Below are positions 1-9,000 of a DNA stretch of 64,000 bases, one piece after another. A program made the translations under genes and the position numbers. The notes under the pieces were generated by a model. It saw nothing but the letters and a program-made list of their open reading frames with translations, had not been told where the DNA came from and did no database searches. This stretch comes from Gynurincola endophyticus (GTDB lineage: Bacteria; Bacteroidota; Bacteroidia; Chitinophagales; Chitinophagaceae), in the NCBI RefSeq assembly GCF_003991195.1, contig NZ_RCWL01000001.1, positions 558,001 through 622,000 on the forward strand, given 5' to 3'. Within the stretch, counting starts at the first letter, position 1. The number at the start of each line of letters is the position of its first letter.

Positions 1-69
1 ATTATCGTAGAGGGAATGACTCCCGAAGGTAAACTGGCACGTGTAGAAAAATTGGTAAATGCACAATAA
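1..69 (+). CDS. C-terminal end of an unidentified protein (partial)
   Basis: The window opens inside a reading frame that runs in frame from base 1 to a TAA at 67-69, leaving 22 codons ending in KLVNAQ. A strong Rho-independent terminator follows within 5 bases, which supports this being a true gene end. The fragment is too short to recognise a family. Confidence 0.6.
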   Translation: MIVEGMTPEGKLARVEKLVNAQ

Positions 70-73
70 AAAA

Positions 74-106
74 AGCGCCCCCAATCACATTTGGGGCGCT
101 TTTTAT
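74..106 (+). terminator. Rho-independent terminator
   Basis: AGCGCCCC (74-81) pairs with GGGGCGCT (93-100) over an 11-base loop and is followed by a T-rich tract. It closes the partial gene that ends at 69. Confidence 0.85.
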
Positions 107-139
107 TAGTGTAAATATTTTCAATAATGACTTTGTTTT

Positions 140-700
140 TTATAAGGCTAAAGAATCTTTGATGGTGGTGCTGTCTTCTATAAGAGGCTCTTCAATGACT
201 CTGATATTCCGGTGCTGTTGATCTTTGATATACATTTCAAATTTGTTGTACATCGGCATCATAGAACCGTTCATTAAAAGATAAGCTTTATTGCTTTTCT
301 TTAAAACAGCTTCAAGGTATTGAGTGTCGTCTGCCTCTGTGGTGATCTTAAAGTCAATCCGGTAACCGGTTCCGTTCTCGCTTTTTGTAAGCGGTACATC
401 ATAAAACCATTTATCCTGATAGGTTAAAACGATCGAATTCTGAACAGCTAAAGTGCATGACAGGCGTCCGGAAGCCGGTACTGCATATTCTTTAAACATT
501 TTGTAATTTCTGCCGTAAAAATTGCCTTCATTGTAATAAATGCTGTCGGTTAAATCACTAATATACACTTTGTAATCGCCATTAGTCGCCTGATCTATAT
601 TGATCTGATCAATTTTATTATTCGGAAATTCAAAAAGAATAAAAAACATGGCTGTGCCAGCTATTATTGTAAAAATCAGTATATACCAGTGTGTTTTCAT
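140..700 (-). CDS. Membrane-anchored hypothetical protein
   Basis: The protein has about 186 residues if started at the MKTHWYIL methionine (700); 14 more codons are open upstream, but they do not resemble a signal sequence and the hydrophobic segment follows the chosen start directly. Residues about 4-22 form one hydrophobic helix (signal anchor or uncleaved signal peptide), and the rest is polar and beta-rich with no motif that I recognise. It stands alone, transcribed toward the terminator at 74-106. Function unknown. Confidence 0.55.
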   Translation of the reverse strand: MKTHWYILIFTIIAGTAMFFILFEFPNNKIDQINIDQATNGDYKVYISDLTDSIYYNEGNFYGRNYKMFKEYAVPASGRLSCTLAVQNSIVLTYQDKWFYDVPLTKSENGTGYRIDFKITTEADDTQYLEAVLKKSNKAYLLMNGSMMPMYNKFEMYIKDQQHRNIRVIEEPLIEDSTTIKDSLAL

Positions 701-841
701 AATTATAATTTTGCACTTTGGCATTGCCAAAAATCTTGCCATCCGTAGAAAACTGCAATATATTAAAATAATCTAATTCATTATTAATACCTTAGCTAAT
801 GAGTCAGTTAAAAGTTATTGCAGACCAGATAAATCAGATTT

Positions 842-1939
842 ATGGAAATAGCCGCTATCATACAAGTTTTGGAAGCTTTTGCTCCACCCGTTTTGCAAGA
901 GGATTATGATAATGCAGGGTTAATTACCGGTCATCAGTCAATGGAATGTACCGGTGTTGTTTGTACGTTAGATTGTACCGAGGCTGTCGTAGATGAAGCT
1001 ATTGAAAGAGGTTTTAATCTTATAGTAGCGCATCACCCGATCATTTTTAAGGGGTTAAAACAGTTGAATGGGAAAAATTATGTGGAGCGTACAATCATAA
1101 AGGCTATCAGGAACGATATCGCTATTTATGCCATTCATACCAATCTTGATCATGTATGGGATGGTGTGAACGGAATGTTTGCCAGTAAGTTAGGAGCGGT
1201 TCCTGTTGAAATATTATCTGTAAAAAGCGGTACTTTGTCAAAAATGTATACCTATGTACCACATGACCATGTAGAAAAAGTACAGGCGGCTTTGTTTGCG
1301 GCAGGAGCAGGGGAGATCGGAAATTATAAGGAATGCTCATTTTCAACACATGGCGTCGGCACTTTTCAGCCGGTTCCTGGAGCAGCACCTTTTGTCGGAC
1401 AGGTTGGAACACGTCATCATGAGCCCGAAACCAAACTGGAAGTTATTTTTCCGGCCTATGCGGCCAACCCGATTATTCAGGCCTTAAAAGCATCCCACCC
1501 ATACGAAGAAGTTGCATATGAAATTATTGAAGTGCAAAATAATCATCCTCAAATAGGTGCTGGTTTAATTGCTGAGTTTTCAGAACCGATTGAAGCAGAA
1601 GAATTTATAAAGTCTGTGAAACAAATAATGAAAGTACCCTGTATCAAACATACAGGTATTCCGGCCAAAAAAATAAAACGGATTGCTCTTTGTGGCGGAG
1701 CTGGTAGTTTCTTGATTCATAAAGCATTACGAGCAAAAGTGGATGCATATATTACTGCAGATCTGAAGTATCACGAGTATTTTGATGCAGAAGATCAATT
1801 GTGGCTGATGGATATCGGGCATTTTGAAAGTGAGCAATATACTATAGATTTACTGTTTGAAATTTTGCACAAAAAATTTCCTACCTTTGCCGTCCTTAAA
1901 TCTGTAATTCCGACCAATCCGGTTCAGTATTATATTTAA
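842..1939 (+). CDS. Nif3-like dinuclear metal centre protein (YqfO/YbgI family)
   Basis: This is a 365-residue member of the NIF3/DUF34 family, often labelled GTP cyclohydrolase 1 type 2 homologue although its physiological substrate is unsettled. The N-terminal half has the family's metal-binding pattern: E-D-Y-D-N-A-G near residues 19-26, the AHHPI motif near 63-67 and an HTNLDH segment near 99-104. The C-terminal half ends with DIGHFESE, which supplies the remaining His/Glu ligands. The length (365 instead of about 250) and the central segment around 125-230 match the YqfO subtype, which carries a PII/CutA-like insertion. The next gene starts 45 bases downstream on the same strand, so the pair is probably one operon, an arrangement common in Bacteroidota. 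Confidence 0.93.
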   Translation: MEIAAIIQVLEAFAPPVLQEDYDNAGLITGHQSMECTGVVCTLDCTEAVVDEAIERGFNLIVAHHPIIFKGLKQLNGKNYVERTIIKAIRNDIAIYAIHTNLDHVWDGVNGMFASKLGAVPVEILSVKSGTLSKMYTYVPHDHVEKVQAALFAAGAGEIGNYKECSFSTHGVGTFQPVPGAAPFVGQVGTRHHEPETKLEVIFPAYAANPIIQALKASHPYEEVAYEIIEVQNNHPQIGAGLIAEFSEPIEAEEFIKSVKQIMKVPCIKHTGIPAKKIKRIALCGGAGSFLIHKALRAKVDAYITADLKYHEYFDAEDQLWLMDIGHFESEQYTIDLLFEILHKKFPTFAVLKSVIPTNPVQYYI

Positions 1940-1984
1940 GGTAAAAGTAAATAGACTATATAAAAAATAAACCATCACATTCAT

Positions 1985-2746
1985 ATGGCTATCCAAAAAG
2001 AATATTCTGTGGAAGAAAAATTATCTTCCCTTATTGCTCTCCAAAAAGTAGAATCTAAAATCGACGAAATCCAGATTCTAAAAGGGGAGTTGCCTATGGA
2101 AGTTAGTGATCTGGAAGATGAAATTCATGGTTTGAATTCACGTCAAACAAGAATTGAAGAAGAGATTAACGGAATTCAGGATTTCATCAATTCAAAAAAA
2201 GAGATCATTAAAGAAGCTGAAGCTTTAATCAAGAAATACGAAAAGCAAAGCGAGAATGTAAAAAACAGCCGTGAGTTTGAAGCTATCAATAAAGAAATTG
2301 AGATGCAACAGCTTGAAATGAAGTTAGCTGAAAAACATATCCGTGATGCAAATGAAGAAATTGCTGATAAAGTTGTGGTACTGGAAAAAGCAAAGAAAAA
2401 CTTATCTGTAAAAGACGCTATCCTGAATACTAAAAAAGGCGAATTAGAAAAAATCATTGCTTCTACAGAAAAAGAAGAAAATTATTATAATGGTTTATCT
2501 GCTGAAGCCCGCCAAAAAGTAGACGATCGCTTACTGGTTTCTTACGATCGCATCCGCGAAAATTACCGTAACGGTTTAGCCGTTGTTCCGGTAGAAAGAG
2601 ATGCTTGCGGTGGTTGTTACAATGCAATTCCTCCTCAACGTCAGTCTGAGATCCGTCAACGTAAAAAAATTATCGTTTGCGAAAACTGCGGACGTATTTT
2701 AGTAGACGAAGAAATCTTCGACAATTTCGAGTTAAAAGAAATTTAA
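1985..2746 (+). CDS. Coiled-coil zinc-ribbon protein (CT398-like, C4-type)
   Basis: The protein has 253 residues. Residues about 10-180 are a long, highly charged coiled coil rich in E and K. The C-terminal segment carries a four-cysteine zinc ribbon: CGGC near 209-212 and CENC near 232-235, separated by a basic stretch. This is the architecture of the CT398/HP0958-like family, whose members are proposed to act in nucleic-acid or chaperone-type roles; the exact function is not established in Bacteroidota. It follows the Nif3-like gene by 45 bases and ends just before a perfect terminator hairpin, so the two genes form one transcription unit. Confidence 0.88.
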   Translation: MAIQKEYSVEEKLSSLIALQKVESKIDEIQILKGELPMEVSDLEDEIHGLNSRQTRIEEEINGIQDFINSKKEIIKEAEALIKKYEKQSENVKNSREFEAINKEIEMQQLEMKLAEKHIRDANEEIADKVVVLEKAKKNLSVKDAILNTKKGELEKIIASTEKEENYYNGLSAEARQKVDDRLLVSYDRIRENYRNGLAVVPVERDACGGCYNAIPPQRQSEIRQRKKIIVCENCGRILVDEEIFDNFELKEI

Positions 2747-2765
2747 TATTGGTCAGACCGATAGT

Positions 2766-2798
2766 AAAATACCCCCCAATTAATTGGGGGGTATTTTT
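2766..2798 (+). terminator. Rho-independent terminator
   Basis: This is an almost perfect 16-bp palindrome centred at 2781/2782 (AATACCCCCCAATT against AATTGGGGGGTATT), ending in a run of T. It terminates the Nif3/zinc-ribbon operon. Confidence 0.85.
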
Positions 2799-2813
2799 GT
2801 TGACAAATCTTTC

Positions 2814-2859
2814 TCCCGGCTGAAATAACTTCAACTGGTATTGCCGGCTGAAGTTATTT
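2814..2859. repeat. Short inverted plus direct repeat between genes
   Basis: AATAACTTCA and its exact complement TGAAGTTATT are separated by about 17 bases, and CCGGCTGAA occurs twice in direct orientation around them. It could be a regulatory hairpin or a small repeat remnant. It has no terminator-like T tract. Confidence 0.4.
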
Positions 2860-2930
2860 ACCTTGATTCAGTCGTTTTGTTTACCTTTAGTGAGTACTTA
2901 CTTAACCCCGCCCTGGCAAATTATTTACCT

Positions 2931-4430
2931 ATGTTGAAACCTATATTCACAACGATAGTAGGGATATTTTTTTGCTGGCAAACAGCCTGGTCAAAAGATT
3001 ATGTTTTTGACTTTAATGAACAGTGTCAGGCTGCTTATAAGGCGATTCTGCAATTAAAGCTACAGGAAGGTATACGCCTGATTGAGCTGGAAAAAACACA
3101 GCATCCCGATAATCTTATTCCATATTATCTGGAGAATTATATTGATTTTTTTGTGCTCTTTTTCAATGAAGATCAGGCTCAGTATAAACAACGCTCCCCT
3201 CAACGTGAAAAAAGACTGGCATGGATGGATAAAGGTCCTTCGGGCAGTCCTTATTATCTTTTTACCAAAGCAGTCATTAACTTTCAATGGGCCACAATAC
3301 GTATAAAGTTTGGAGACAAGTGGGATGCCGGTTGGGAACTGCGCCGGTCATTTCTGCAGATTAAAGAATGCTTGAATAAGGCCCCTCACTTCGAGCCTGC
3401 AGAGTTGTACTACGGTTCAATGCTGGTGGCTTTATCTTCTATTCCCGATGGTTACAAATGGCTGGGAAACTTATTCGGACTCAAAGGAAACTTAAAAGAA
3501 GGTACCAGAAGGATGGATGCATTTGTAAAAAATAATCGTCCTTTGGCAAAATTGTATCGTGAGGAAGCCGTTTTTTATTATTGTTATCTTCAGTTTCATG
3601 TGCTGAATAAAAAAGATGCTGTACTACAATTTATTCAGCACCAGGAATTAGATATAGAAAGAAATCATTTGTTTAATTATTTAAGTGCAAATTTGTACCT
3701 GAATAATCAACAGGCAGAAAAAGCGGAAGCAGTATTAACCAAAAGACAGTTTTATGGTGGATATATGCAAAGCCCGGTATGGGACCTGGAAATGGGGTAT
3801 GCTTTGCTTTATCAGTTAAAACCAGAAGCTCCAAAATACCTGGAACGGTTTGAGAAAAATTTTAAAGGAAAATTTTATCTCAAAGACGTATTACTGAAAC
3901 TGAGTTGGTGGTATTATCTTCAGGGAAATACCAATAAAGCCGATTACTATTTAAAAGAAGTTTTAAAAAGAGGCAGTACAGACACAGAGGCAGATCAGCA
4001 GGCACAGCGTTATGCTCAGAGTGGAAAATATCCCTCCATAGATTTATTACAGGCCAGGTTACTGAGCGATGGCGGGCTACACCGGAAGGCATTAATTATA
4101 TTGCAGGGGAAAAGTGCCCAGGCATATGATAAAATAGAAGAACAACTGGAGTTCAATTATAGAATTGCCAGAATCTGTGACGAATTGAATATGACAGAGA
4201 AAGCATTACTATTTTATGAACTGGTAAGAAAACAGGGAACTAACCGGAAAGAGTATTTTGCTGCGCGCTCAGCATTACAAGTGGGAATGATCTATGAGGA
4301 TGAGAAAAAATGGGATAAAGCTAAACAAGCTTATCAGGCATGTTTAAATATGAAAAACCATGAGTACAAAAATGCTTTAGATCAAAGAGCTAAAGCAGGA
4401 TTGGAAAGAATTAAATTAACAGGACGATAA
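2931..4430 (+). CDS. Secreted TPR-repeat protein
   Basis: The protein has 499 residues if started at ATG 2931, where a signal peptide begins (MLKPIFTTIVGIFF, cleavage probably near AWSKD). The frame is open 30 codons further upstream, but those codons do not look like a signal sequence. The mature part is entirely helical with degenerate tetratricopeptide repeats, clearest in the last 150 residues (for example the pairs around YRIARICDELNMTEKALLFY and KWDKAKQAYQACL). It is likely a periplasmic or outer-membrane-associated scaffolding protein. The recN start lies 36 bases downstream. Specific role unknown. Confidence 0.75.
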   Translation: MLKPIFTTIVGIFFCWQTAWSKDYVFDFNEQCQAAYKAILQLKLQEGIRLIELEKTQHPDNLIPYYLENYIDFFVLFFNEDQAQYKQRSPQREKRLAWMDKGPSGSPYYLFTKAVINFQWATIRIKFGDKWDAGWELRRSFLQIKECLNKAPHFEPAELYYGSMLVALSSIPDGYKWLGNLFGLKGNLKEGTRRMDAFVKNNRPLAKLYREEAVFYYCYLQFHVLNKKDAVLQFIQHQELDIERNHLFNYLSANLYLNNQQAEKAEAVLTKRQFYGGYMQSPVWDLEMGYALLYQLKPEAPKYLERFEKNFKGKFYLKDVLLKLSWWYYLQGNTNKADYYLKEVLKRGSTDTEADQQAQRYAQSGKYPSIDLLQARLLSDGGLHRKALIILQGKSAQAYDKIEEQLEFNYRIARICDELNMTEKALLFYELVRKQGTNRKEYFAARSALQVGMIYEDEKKWDKAKQAYQACLNMKNHEYKNALDQRAKAGLERIKLTGR

Positions 4431-4466
4431 AGATATTCTTTAAATTAGCTTATTAGCGAATGGCAT

Positions 4467-6125
4467 ATGTTGAAGAAATTAATTATACAGAATTACGCGA
4501 TTATTGATGCTGTGGAAATCGATTTCTCAGAGCAGTTAAATATCATTACCGGTGAAACCGGTGCAGGAAAATCAATACTGATGGGCGCCTTATCATTAAT
4601 TTTAGGAGAACGTGCCGATACTGCTGCTTTACCGGATAAGTCGAAAAAATGTTTTATTGAAGGCTATTTCGAAGTAAATAATAAAAAATCGGTACTTAAC
4701 TTTTTGCAGACAAATGATCTGGATGTAGATGATGAACTGGTCATCAGGAGAGAAATTGCTACGAATGGCAAAAGCAGGGCTTTTGTGAATGATACGCCGG
4801 TAAATCTTGAACAACTGAGAAACCTTAGTAGCTTTCTGGTAGATCTGCACAGGCAGTTTGATACAATGTCACTGGGTGATGAACAGTTTCAACGTGAAGT
4901 AATAGACGCTTTAGCCAACCATCCTGCATTATTAACTGACCTTGGTAAGTCATTTAATGAATTTGTTCATGCTGGAAAAGCTTATCAGCAACTTAGTGAA
5001 GAAAAAGAAAACTTTATAAAAGAGTTCGATTATAATAAATTTTTATTTGAAGAGTTAGAACAGGCAAATTTTCAACCAAATGAATTGGAGGAAGCCGATC
5101 AACAGCTAAAAATTTTATCAAATGCCGAACAAATAAAAACCGGACTTTCGAAAGCTACTTATATTCTTCAGGAAGGTGAAACACCTATGGTACAGCAACT
5201 GAAAAGCCTGTATCAGCAACTGTTGGGGTATGGCAGTACTTTTCCACAGTTAGCAGAATTGCTCACAAGAATACAGGCTACTCAGATCGAATTAGCAGAT
5301 ATTGCAGCAGAGCTGGAACGGCTGAATGATCAGACACAATACGACGCTGCAGCTATTGAAAGATTGAATGATAGGGTTGCATTAGGATATAAACTACAGA
5401 AAAAACATGGAATAAACGATACTGCCGGATTGCTGGTGTTACAGCAAAATCTAAGCGAAAAACTTTCATTGGTACTGAATATCGATGATCAGTTACATCA
5501 ACTGGAAAAAACACTGCAGGTTAAAAAGGCAGAAACCCTCAATTTGGCACAAAAAGTATCTGCTAACAGAAAAAAACAAGTGCAGGGATTTGAACAATCA
5601 GTAAATAATCTGCTGACACAGGTGGGTATGCCGAATGCACGGCTAAAGGTTGAAATTGTAGCAGATGAAAAAAATATCAACCGCTTTGGGATAGACCAGA
5701 TAGAGTTCTTGTTTGATGCGAATAAAAGCGGACAGTTTAAACCGGTAGGAAAAGTTGCTTCCGGTGGAGAGTTAAGCCGGTTGATGCTCTGTATAAAATC
5801 ATTGGTGGCAGAAAAAGTTGATTTAGCTACTCTTATTTTTGATGAAATAGATACGGGTATTTCAGGAGAGGCTGCTAAACAGGTAGGTATTATATTGAAA
5901 GGATTATCAGCCAACAGGCAAATAATCTGTATTACCCATCAACCACAGATCGCAGGAAAGGCAAGTACGCATTTCTACGTGTACAAACAAGTGGTGAATG
6001 AAAAAGTAAAAACTAATATCAGTATTCTGACGTTAGAAGAAAGGATAGATGCCATCGCTAAAATGTTGGGTGGAGAACCTCCAACAGCAGCAGCCTATGA
6101 AAATGCCAGAGAAATGATTCGCTAA
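4467..6125 (+). CDS. recN: DNA repair protein RecN
   Basis: This 552-residue SMC-like ATPase acts in double-strand break repair. The Walker A motif GETGAGKS is at residues 29-36, after the typical RecN opening (IQNYAIIDAVEIDF). A long central coiled coil spans about 150-380. The ABC signature SGGELSR is near 432-438 and Walker B with LIFDEIDTGISG is near 455-466, followed by the CITHQPQIA switch region. The length is standard for the family and all motifs are intact. It lies 36 bases after the TPR gene and may be cotranscribed with it. Confidence 0.97.
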   Translation: MLKKLIIQNYAIIDAVEIDFSEQLNIITGETGAGKSILMGALSLILGERADTAALPDKSKKCFIEGYFEVNNKKSVLNFLQTNDLDVDDELVIRREIATNGKSRAFVNDTPVNLEQLRNLSSFLVDLHRQFDTMSLGDEQFQREVIDALANHPALLTDLGKSFNEFVHAGKAYQQLSEEKENFIKEFDYNKFLFEELEQANFQPNELEEADQQLKILSNAEQIKTGLSKATYILQEGETPMVQQLKSLYQQLLGYGSTFPQLAELLTRIQATQIELADIAAELERLNDQTQYDAAAIERLNDRVALGYKLQKKHGINDTAGLLVLQQNLSEKLSLVLNIDDQLHQLEKTLQVKKAETLNLAQKVSANRKKQVQGFEQSVNNLLTQVGMPNARLKVEIVADEKNINRFGIDQIEFLFDANKSGQFKPVGKVASGGELSRLMLCIKSLVAEKVDLATLIFDEIDTGISGEAAKQVGIILKGLSANRQIICITHQPQIAGKASTHFYVYKQVVNEKVKTNISILTLEERIDAIAKMLGGEPPTAAAYENAREMIR

Positions 6126-6325
6126 TAAATATGATGATGAAGCTAATCAGCTCTGGTCTGTATTTTAGAGGCGGTTTTTATCTTGCCTATTATATCAATC
6201 AGCGGGTTAACAAATACTTACGGTTCCGGCCTGATCGCTACAGGTGATACGGGCAATGAATAAAGTTACTATTGATAAACCCTTATTTTCTGTTATTGGT
6301 ATATTTGTTTTTCGCAATCTATCAA

Positions 6326-6355
6326 TTTGTATCTGAATAAATATTGCTAATTTTG
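6326..6355 (+). promoter_or_regulatory. Bacteroidota-type promoter of fabI
   Basis: A TTTG -33 element (6326-6329) and a perfect TAnnTTTG -7 element (TAATTTTG, 6348-6355) are separated by 18 bases. The predicted start near 6360 leaves a leader of about 20 bases before the fabI ATG. Confidence 0.6.
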
Positions 6356-6380
6356 GCAATTCGTATAAAAACTAATCAAT

Positions 6381-7193
6381 ATGTCGCATAATTTACTAAA
6401 AGGAAAAAAGGGGATTATTTTTGGTGCATTAGATGAAAAGTCGATTGCCTGGAAAACAGCATTACGCTGTCATGAAGAAGGTGCACAAATCGTTTTAACA
6501 AATGCTCCTGTTGCCATGCGTATGGGAGAAATCAATAAACTGGCTGAAACGGTAAATGCTCCGATTATTCCTGCTGATGTAACGAATATGGATGATCTGA
6601 AGAATCTTTTACAAGGAGCTATGGACCACTTCGGAGGTAAAATTGATTTTATTTTACACTCTGTAGCTATGGGAATGAACGTTCGTAAAGGAAAAGCATA
6701 TACTGAATTAGATTATGGTTTTAATCAAAAAACCAACGATATTTCTGCTGTATCCCTGCACAGGGTTTTACGTACAGCATGGGAAATGGATGCGATCAGT
6801 GACTGGGGCTCTGTAGTTGCATTAAGCTATATCGCTGCTCAGAGAGTATTTCCTGATTACAGTGAAATGGCTGATGCAAAAGCTTTATTGGAAAGTGTAG
6901 CACGTAGCTTCGGATATCATTATGCTACCCGTAATAAAGTACGTGTGAATACTGTCTCTCAATCACCGGTAAGAACAACTGCAGGAAGTGGTGTAAAAGG
7001 ATTTGACGGATTTATCAACTTTGCAGAAAAAATGAGCCCTTTAGGAAACGCTTCTGCTGATGATTGTGCGAATTATATCGTTTCATTATTCAGTGATTTA
7101 ACCAAAATGGTTACCATGCAGAATCTATTCCACGACGGAGGTTTCTCTTCAACCGGCGTAACCCATGCAGTAATGGAACAAATGGAAAAATAA
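6381..7193 (+). CDS. fabI: Enoyl-ACP reductase (NADH) FabI
   Basis: FabI reduces trans-2-enoyl-ACP in the last step of the fatty acid elongation cycle in the cytoplasm. This 270-residue short-chain dehydrogenase-like protein begins with the FabI-type Rossmann start (KGKKGIIFGALDEKSIAWK) and has the catalytic Tyr-x6-Lys pair at Y160 and K167 in DYSEMADAK. The substrate-binding lid region follows (SQSPVRTTAGSGV). The length is normal. It is monocistronic, with its own promoter about 30 bases upstream and a strong terminator 47 bases downstream. Confidence 0.96.
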   Translation: MSHNLLKGKKGIIFGALDEKSIAWKTALRCHEEGAQIVLTNAPVAMRMGEINKLAETVNAPIIPADVTNMDDLKNLLQGAMDHFGGKIDFILHSVAMGMNVRKGKAYTELDYGFNQKTNDISAVSLHRVLRTAWEMDAISDWGSVVALSYIAAQRVFPDYSEMADAKALLESVARSFGYHYATRNKVRVNTVSQSPVRTTAGSGVKGFDGFINFAEKMSPLGNASADDCANYIVSLFSDLTKMVTMQNLFHDGGFSSTGVTHAVMEQMEK

Positions 7194-7240
7194 TGTATGC
7201 GCCCGTTTTACTACGAACCGGCAATTACTGAAAATAAATA

Positions 7241-7268
7241 AGCCCCCAACATTCGTTGGGGGCTTTTT
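7241..7268 (+). terminator. Rho-independent terminator of fabI
   Basis: AGCCCCCAAC pairs perfectly with GTTGGGGGCT over a 4-base loop and is followed by T5. It also separates fabI from the minus-strand gene at 7285. Confidence 0.88.
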
Positions 7269-7284
7269 ATTCTGATAATTTTAA

Positions 7285-7506
7285 TTAGTATTCATCTTCG
7301 TTGAAGAAAAAGTCATCTTGACTAGGGTAGTCAGGCCAGATATCCTCAATGCCTTCATATATTTCGCCTTCGTCTTCTAACTCTTGTAAGTTTTCAACTA
7401 CTTCAATAGGGGCTCCACTACGGATGGCATAGTCGATCAATTCGTCCTTGGTGGCTGGCCACGGAGCGTCTTCAAGGTAAGATGCAAGTTCTAATGTCCA
7501 AAACAT
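7285..7506 (-). CDS. DUF2795 small acidic protein
   Basis: This 73-residue protein is strongly acidic. It begins MFWTLELASYLEDAPWPATKDEL and ends with a run of acidic and aromatic residues (FFFNEDEY). I recognise it as the DUF2795 protein conserved across Bacteroidota, usually of this length; its function is unknown. A canonical promoter lies about 90 bases upstream on the minus strand, so it is probably transcribed alone. Confidence 0.88.
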   Translation of the reverse strand: MFWTLELASYLEDAPWPATKDELIDYAIRSGAPIEVVENLQELEDEGEIYEGIEDIWPDYPSQDDFFFNEDEY

Positions 7507-7598
7507 GTTTGCCTGATTTAAATTTTGTTATCTAATTTAAGATAAGTCTGAATAGATTTACTCTCTTTACAAAGCCTTGGAAAACCCTGTATTTTTCG

Positions 7599-7629
7599 CA
7601 AAAGTAAATTTACTTACGAATTTTCCAAA
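7599..7629 (-). promoter_or_regulatory. Promoter of the DUF2795 gene
   Basis: Read on the minus strand, TTTG (complement of 7626-7629) is followed 19 bases later by TACTTTTG (complement of 7599-7606), both perfect matches to the Bacteroidota consensus. The predicted leader is about 85 bases. Confidence 0.65.
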
Positions 7630-7717
7630 TCTAGTTTTTGAGAACTGATGGAAAAATGAGAAAAAAATCTCAAAAACCATTGGTTTGTACTAATTTAACA
7701 CCAAAATATTTTTTCCG

Positions 7718-8374
7718 ATGATATTAGAAGCTAAAAATATTCACAAAAATTATGGCGACACAAAAGTGCTGAAAGGTGTTGATGTTCAGATACAAAAAGG
7801 TGAAATTGTGAGTATTGTTGGTCCCAGCGGTTCTGGAAAAAGTACTTTATTGCATATTTTAGGTACACTCGATCAGCCTCAGGAAGGAGCTGTATCGATT
7901 AATGGACAGCCCATTGATTTTTCAAATGATAAAGCACTGGCTCTTTTCAGAAATGAACACATCGGTTTCGTATTTCAGTTCCATCATCTGTTGCCGGAAT
8001 TTACGGCACTCGAAAATGTTTGTGTTCCGGCATGGATTGCTAATAAAAGCAGAAAAACTACGCAGGGGAGAGCTTTGATGCTATTAGAACGTTTAGGAGT
8101 AGCTCATCGGAAAGATAATAAACCCGGACAAATGTCGGGTGGGGAACAACAACGGGTGGCAGTTGCACGTGCGCTGATTAATCAACCTTCTATCGTTTTT
8201 GCTGATGAACCTTCCGGTAATCTGGACGTAGCCAATGCCGGGTCGTTACACCAGTTATTCTTCGAATTAAGAAATGAACTTCATCAAACCTTCCTGATCG
8301 TTACGCACAATGATGCCCTCGCTCAGATGAGTGATCGGGTATTGCGAATGAAAGACGGAGGATTTGATAATTAA
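7718..8374 (+). CDS. lolD: ABC transporter ATPase, LolD type
   Basis: This 218-residue ATPase of the LolD/MacB family energises release of lipoproteins from, or extrusion across, the inner membrane together with LolCE-type permeases. Walker A is at 35-42 (GPSGSGKS), the Q-loop lies in VFQFHHLLPEFTALENV, the signature MSGGEQQR is near 138-145, and Walker B with FADEPSGNLD follows. The small size and FQFHHLLPEF segment are typical of LolD. No permease gene is adjacent, so the partner must be encoded elsewhere. A second ATPase of the same superfamily lies convergently at 9001-9705. Confidence 0.85.
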   Translation: MILEAKNIHKNYGDTKVLKGVDVQIQKGEIVSIVGPSGSGKSTLLHILGTLDQPQEGAVSINGQPIDFSNDKALALFRNEHIGFVFQFHHLLPEFTALENVCVPAWIANKSRKTTQGRALMLLERLGVAHRKDNKPGQMSGGEQQRVAVARALINQPSIVFADEPSGNLDVANAGSLHQLFFELRNELHQTFLIVTHNDALAQMSDRVLRMKDGGFDN

Positions 8375-8426
8375 GAATTAATAGTTAATAGTTAGGTGAA
8401 TTCTGAATTCTTAACTCTTAATTCTT
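8373..8426. terminator. Bidirectional hairpin between convergent genes
   Basis: A 16-base arm (AAGAATTAATAGTTAA, 8373-8388) pairs with TTAACTCTTAATTCTT (8411-8426) with a single mismatch, filling almost the whole gap between two convergent genes. It is a probable two-way terminator, although its AT-rich stem is weaker than the others here. Confidence 0.5.
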
Positions 8427-8990
8427 TCACGTTCTGGGTTTCCACGGAATATCCTGTACGCCCAATACAAGGCCCATATGGCGGGCTAATACAAAAAGGT
8501 AATCACTCAGCCTGTTTAAATATTGTATAACGATAGGAGCGATTTCATGCGCTTCCATATGCAGCCGTACTACACATCTTTCTGCCCTTCTGCTCACACA
8601 GCGGGCAATATGAATGTGCGAAATGGTAGGATGCCCGCCGGGAAGAATAAAAAACTTCATGGGTTCCAGTTCTTCGTTCATCTGATCAATTGCTTCTTCC
8701 AGTAAGGTGATATCCTTCTCAAATAAATCGGGAATTTTAAGTTTTACTTCTTTTTCCGGATCGCAGGCTAATGCAGAACCGACTGTAAACAATCGATCCT
8801 GAATTTCCTGTAGCAGATTTGCTACTTTATATTGCTCATGAAGCAGGTCTTTCACTAACCCGATATAACTATTGAGTTCATCTACGGTTCCATAGGCTTC
8901 TATACGCAAATGAGATTTAGGAACTTTTGTTCCTCCAATCAATGAAGTGCTGCCTTTATCTCCTGTTTTCGTATAGATTTTTCCTGCCAT
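8427..8990 (-). CDS. Cob(I)yrinic acid a,c-diamide adenosyltransferase (PduO type)
   Basis: The protein has 187 residues. The PduO-family ATP-binding opening YTKTGDKGSTSLIGG lies at about 5-19, and the conserved RCVSRRAERCVV helix provides the cobalamin/ATP-site arginines. The enzyme adenosylates cob(I)alamin to make coenzyme B12, normally in the cytoplasm as a trimer. It is the last gene of a minus-strand set (gatC, ABC ATPase, this gene), starting 10 bases after the ATPase stop. No other cobalamin genes are nearby, so salvage of imported corrinoid is more likely than a local synthesis cluster. Confidence 0.92.
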   Translation of the reverse strand: MAGKIYTKTGDKGSTSLIGGTKVPKSHLRIEAYGTVDELNSYIGLVKDLLHEQYKVANLLQEIQDRLFTVGSALACDPEKEVKLKIPDLFEKDITLLEEAIDQMNEELEPMKFFILPGGHPTISHIHIARCVSRRAERCVVRLHMEAHEIAPIVIQYLNRLSDYLFVLARHMGLVLGVQDIPWKPRT

Positions 8991-9000
8991 AAGGAATGTT

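Noticed and set aside
799-909. ATG at 799 upstream of the Nif3-like gene as a small gene or alternative start
   Set aside because: It is in a different frame from the Nif3-like gene and stops after 36 codons without recognisable features.
5498-5914. A 138-codon open frame on the strand opposite recN
   Set aside because: It lies entirely over the conserved ATPase region of recN, whose motifs are intact; it is an antisense artefact of codon bias.
7684-7714. TTTG-19-TATTTTTT as the lolD promoter
   Set aside because: The predicted transcription start would fall at or after the lolD ATG, so it cannot drive that gene as annotated.
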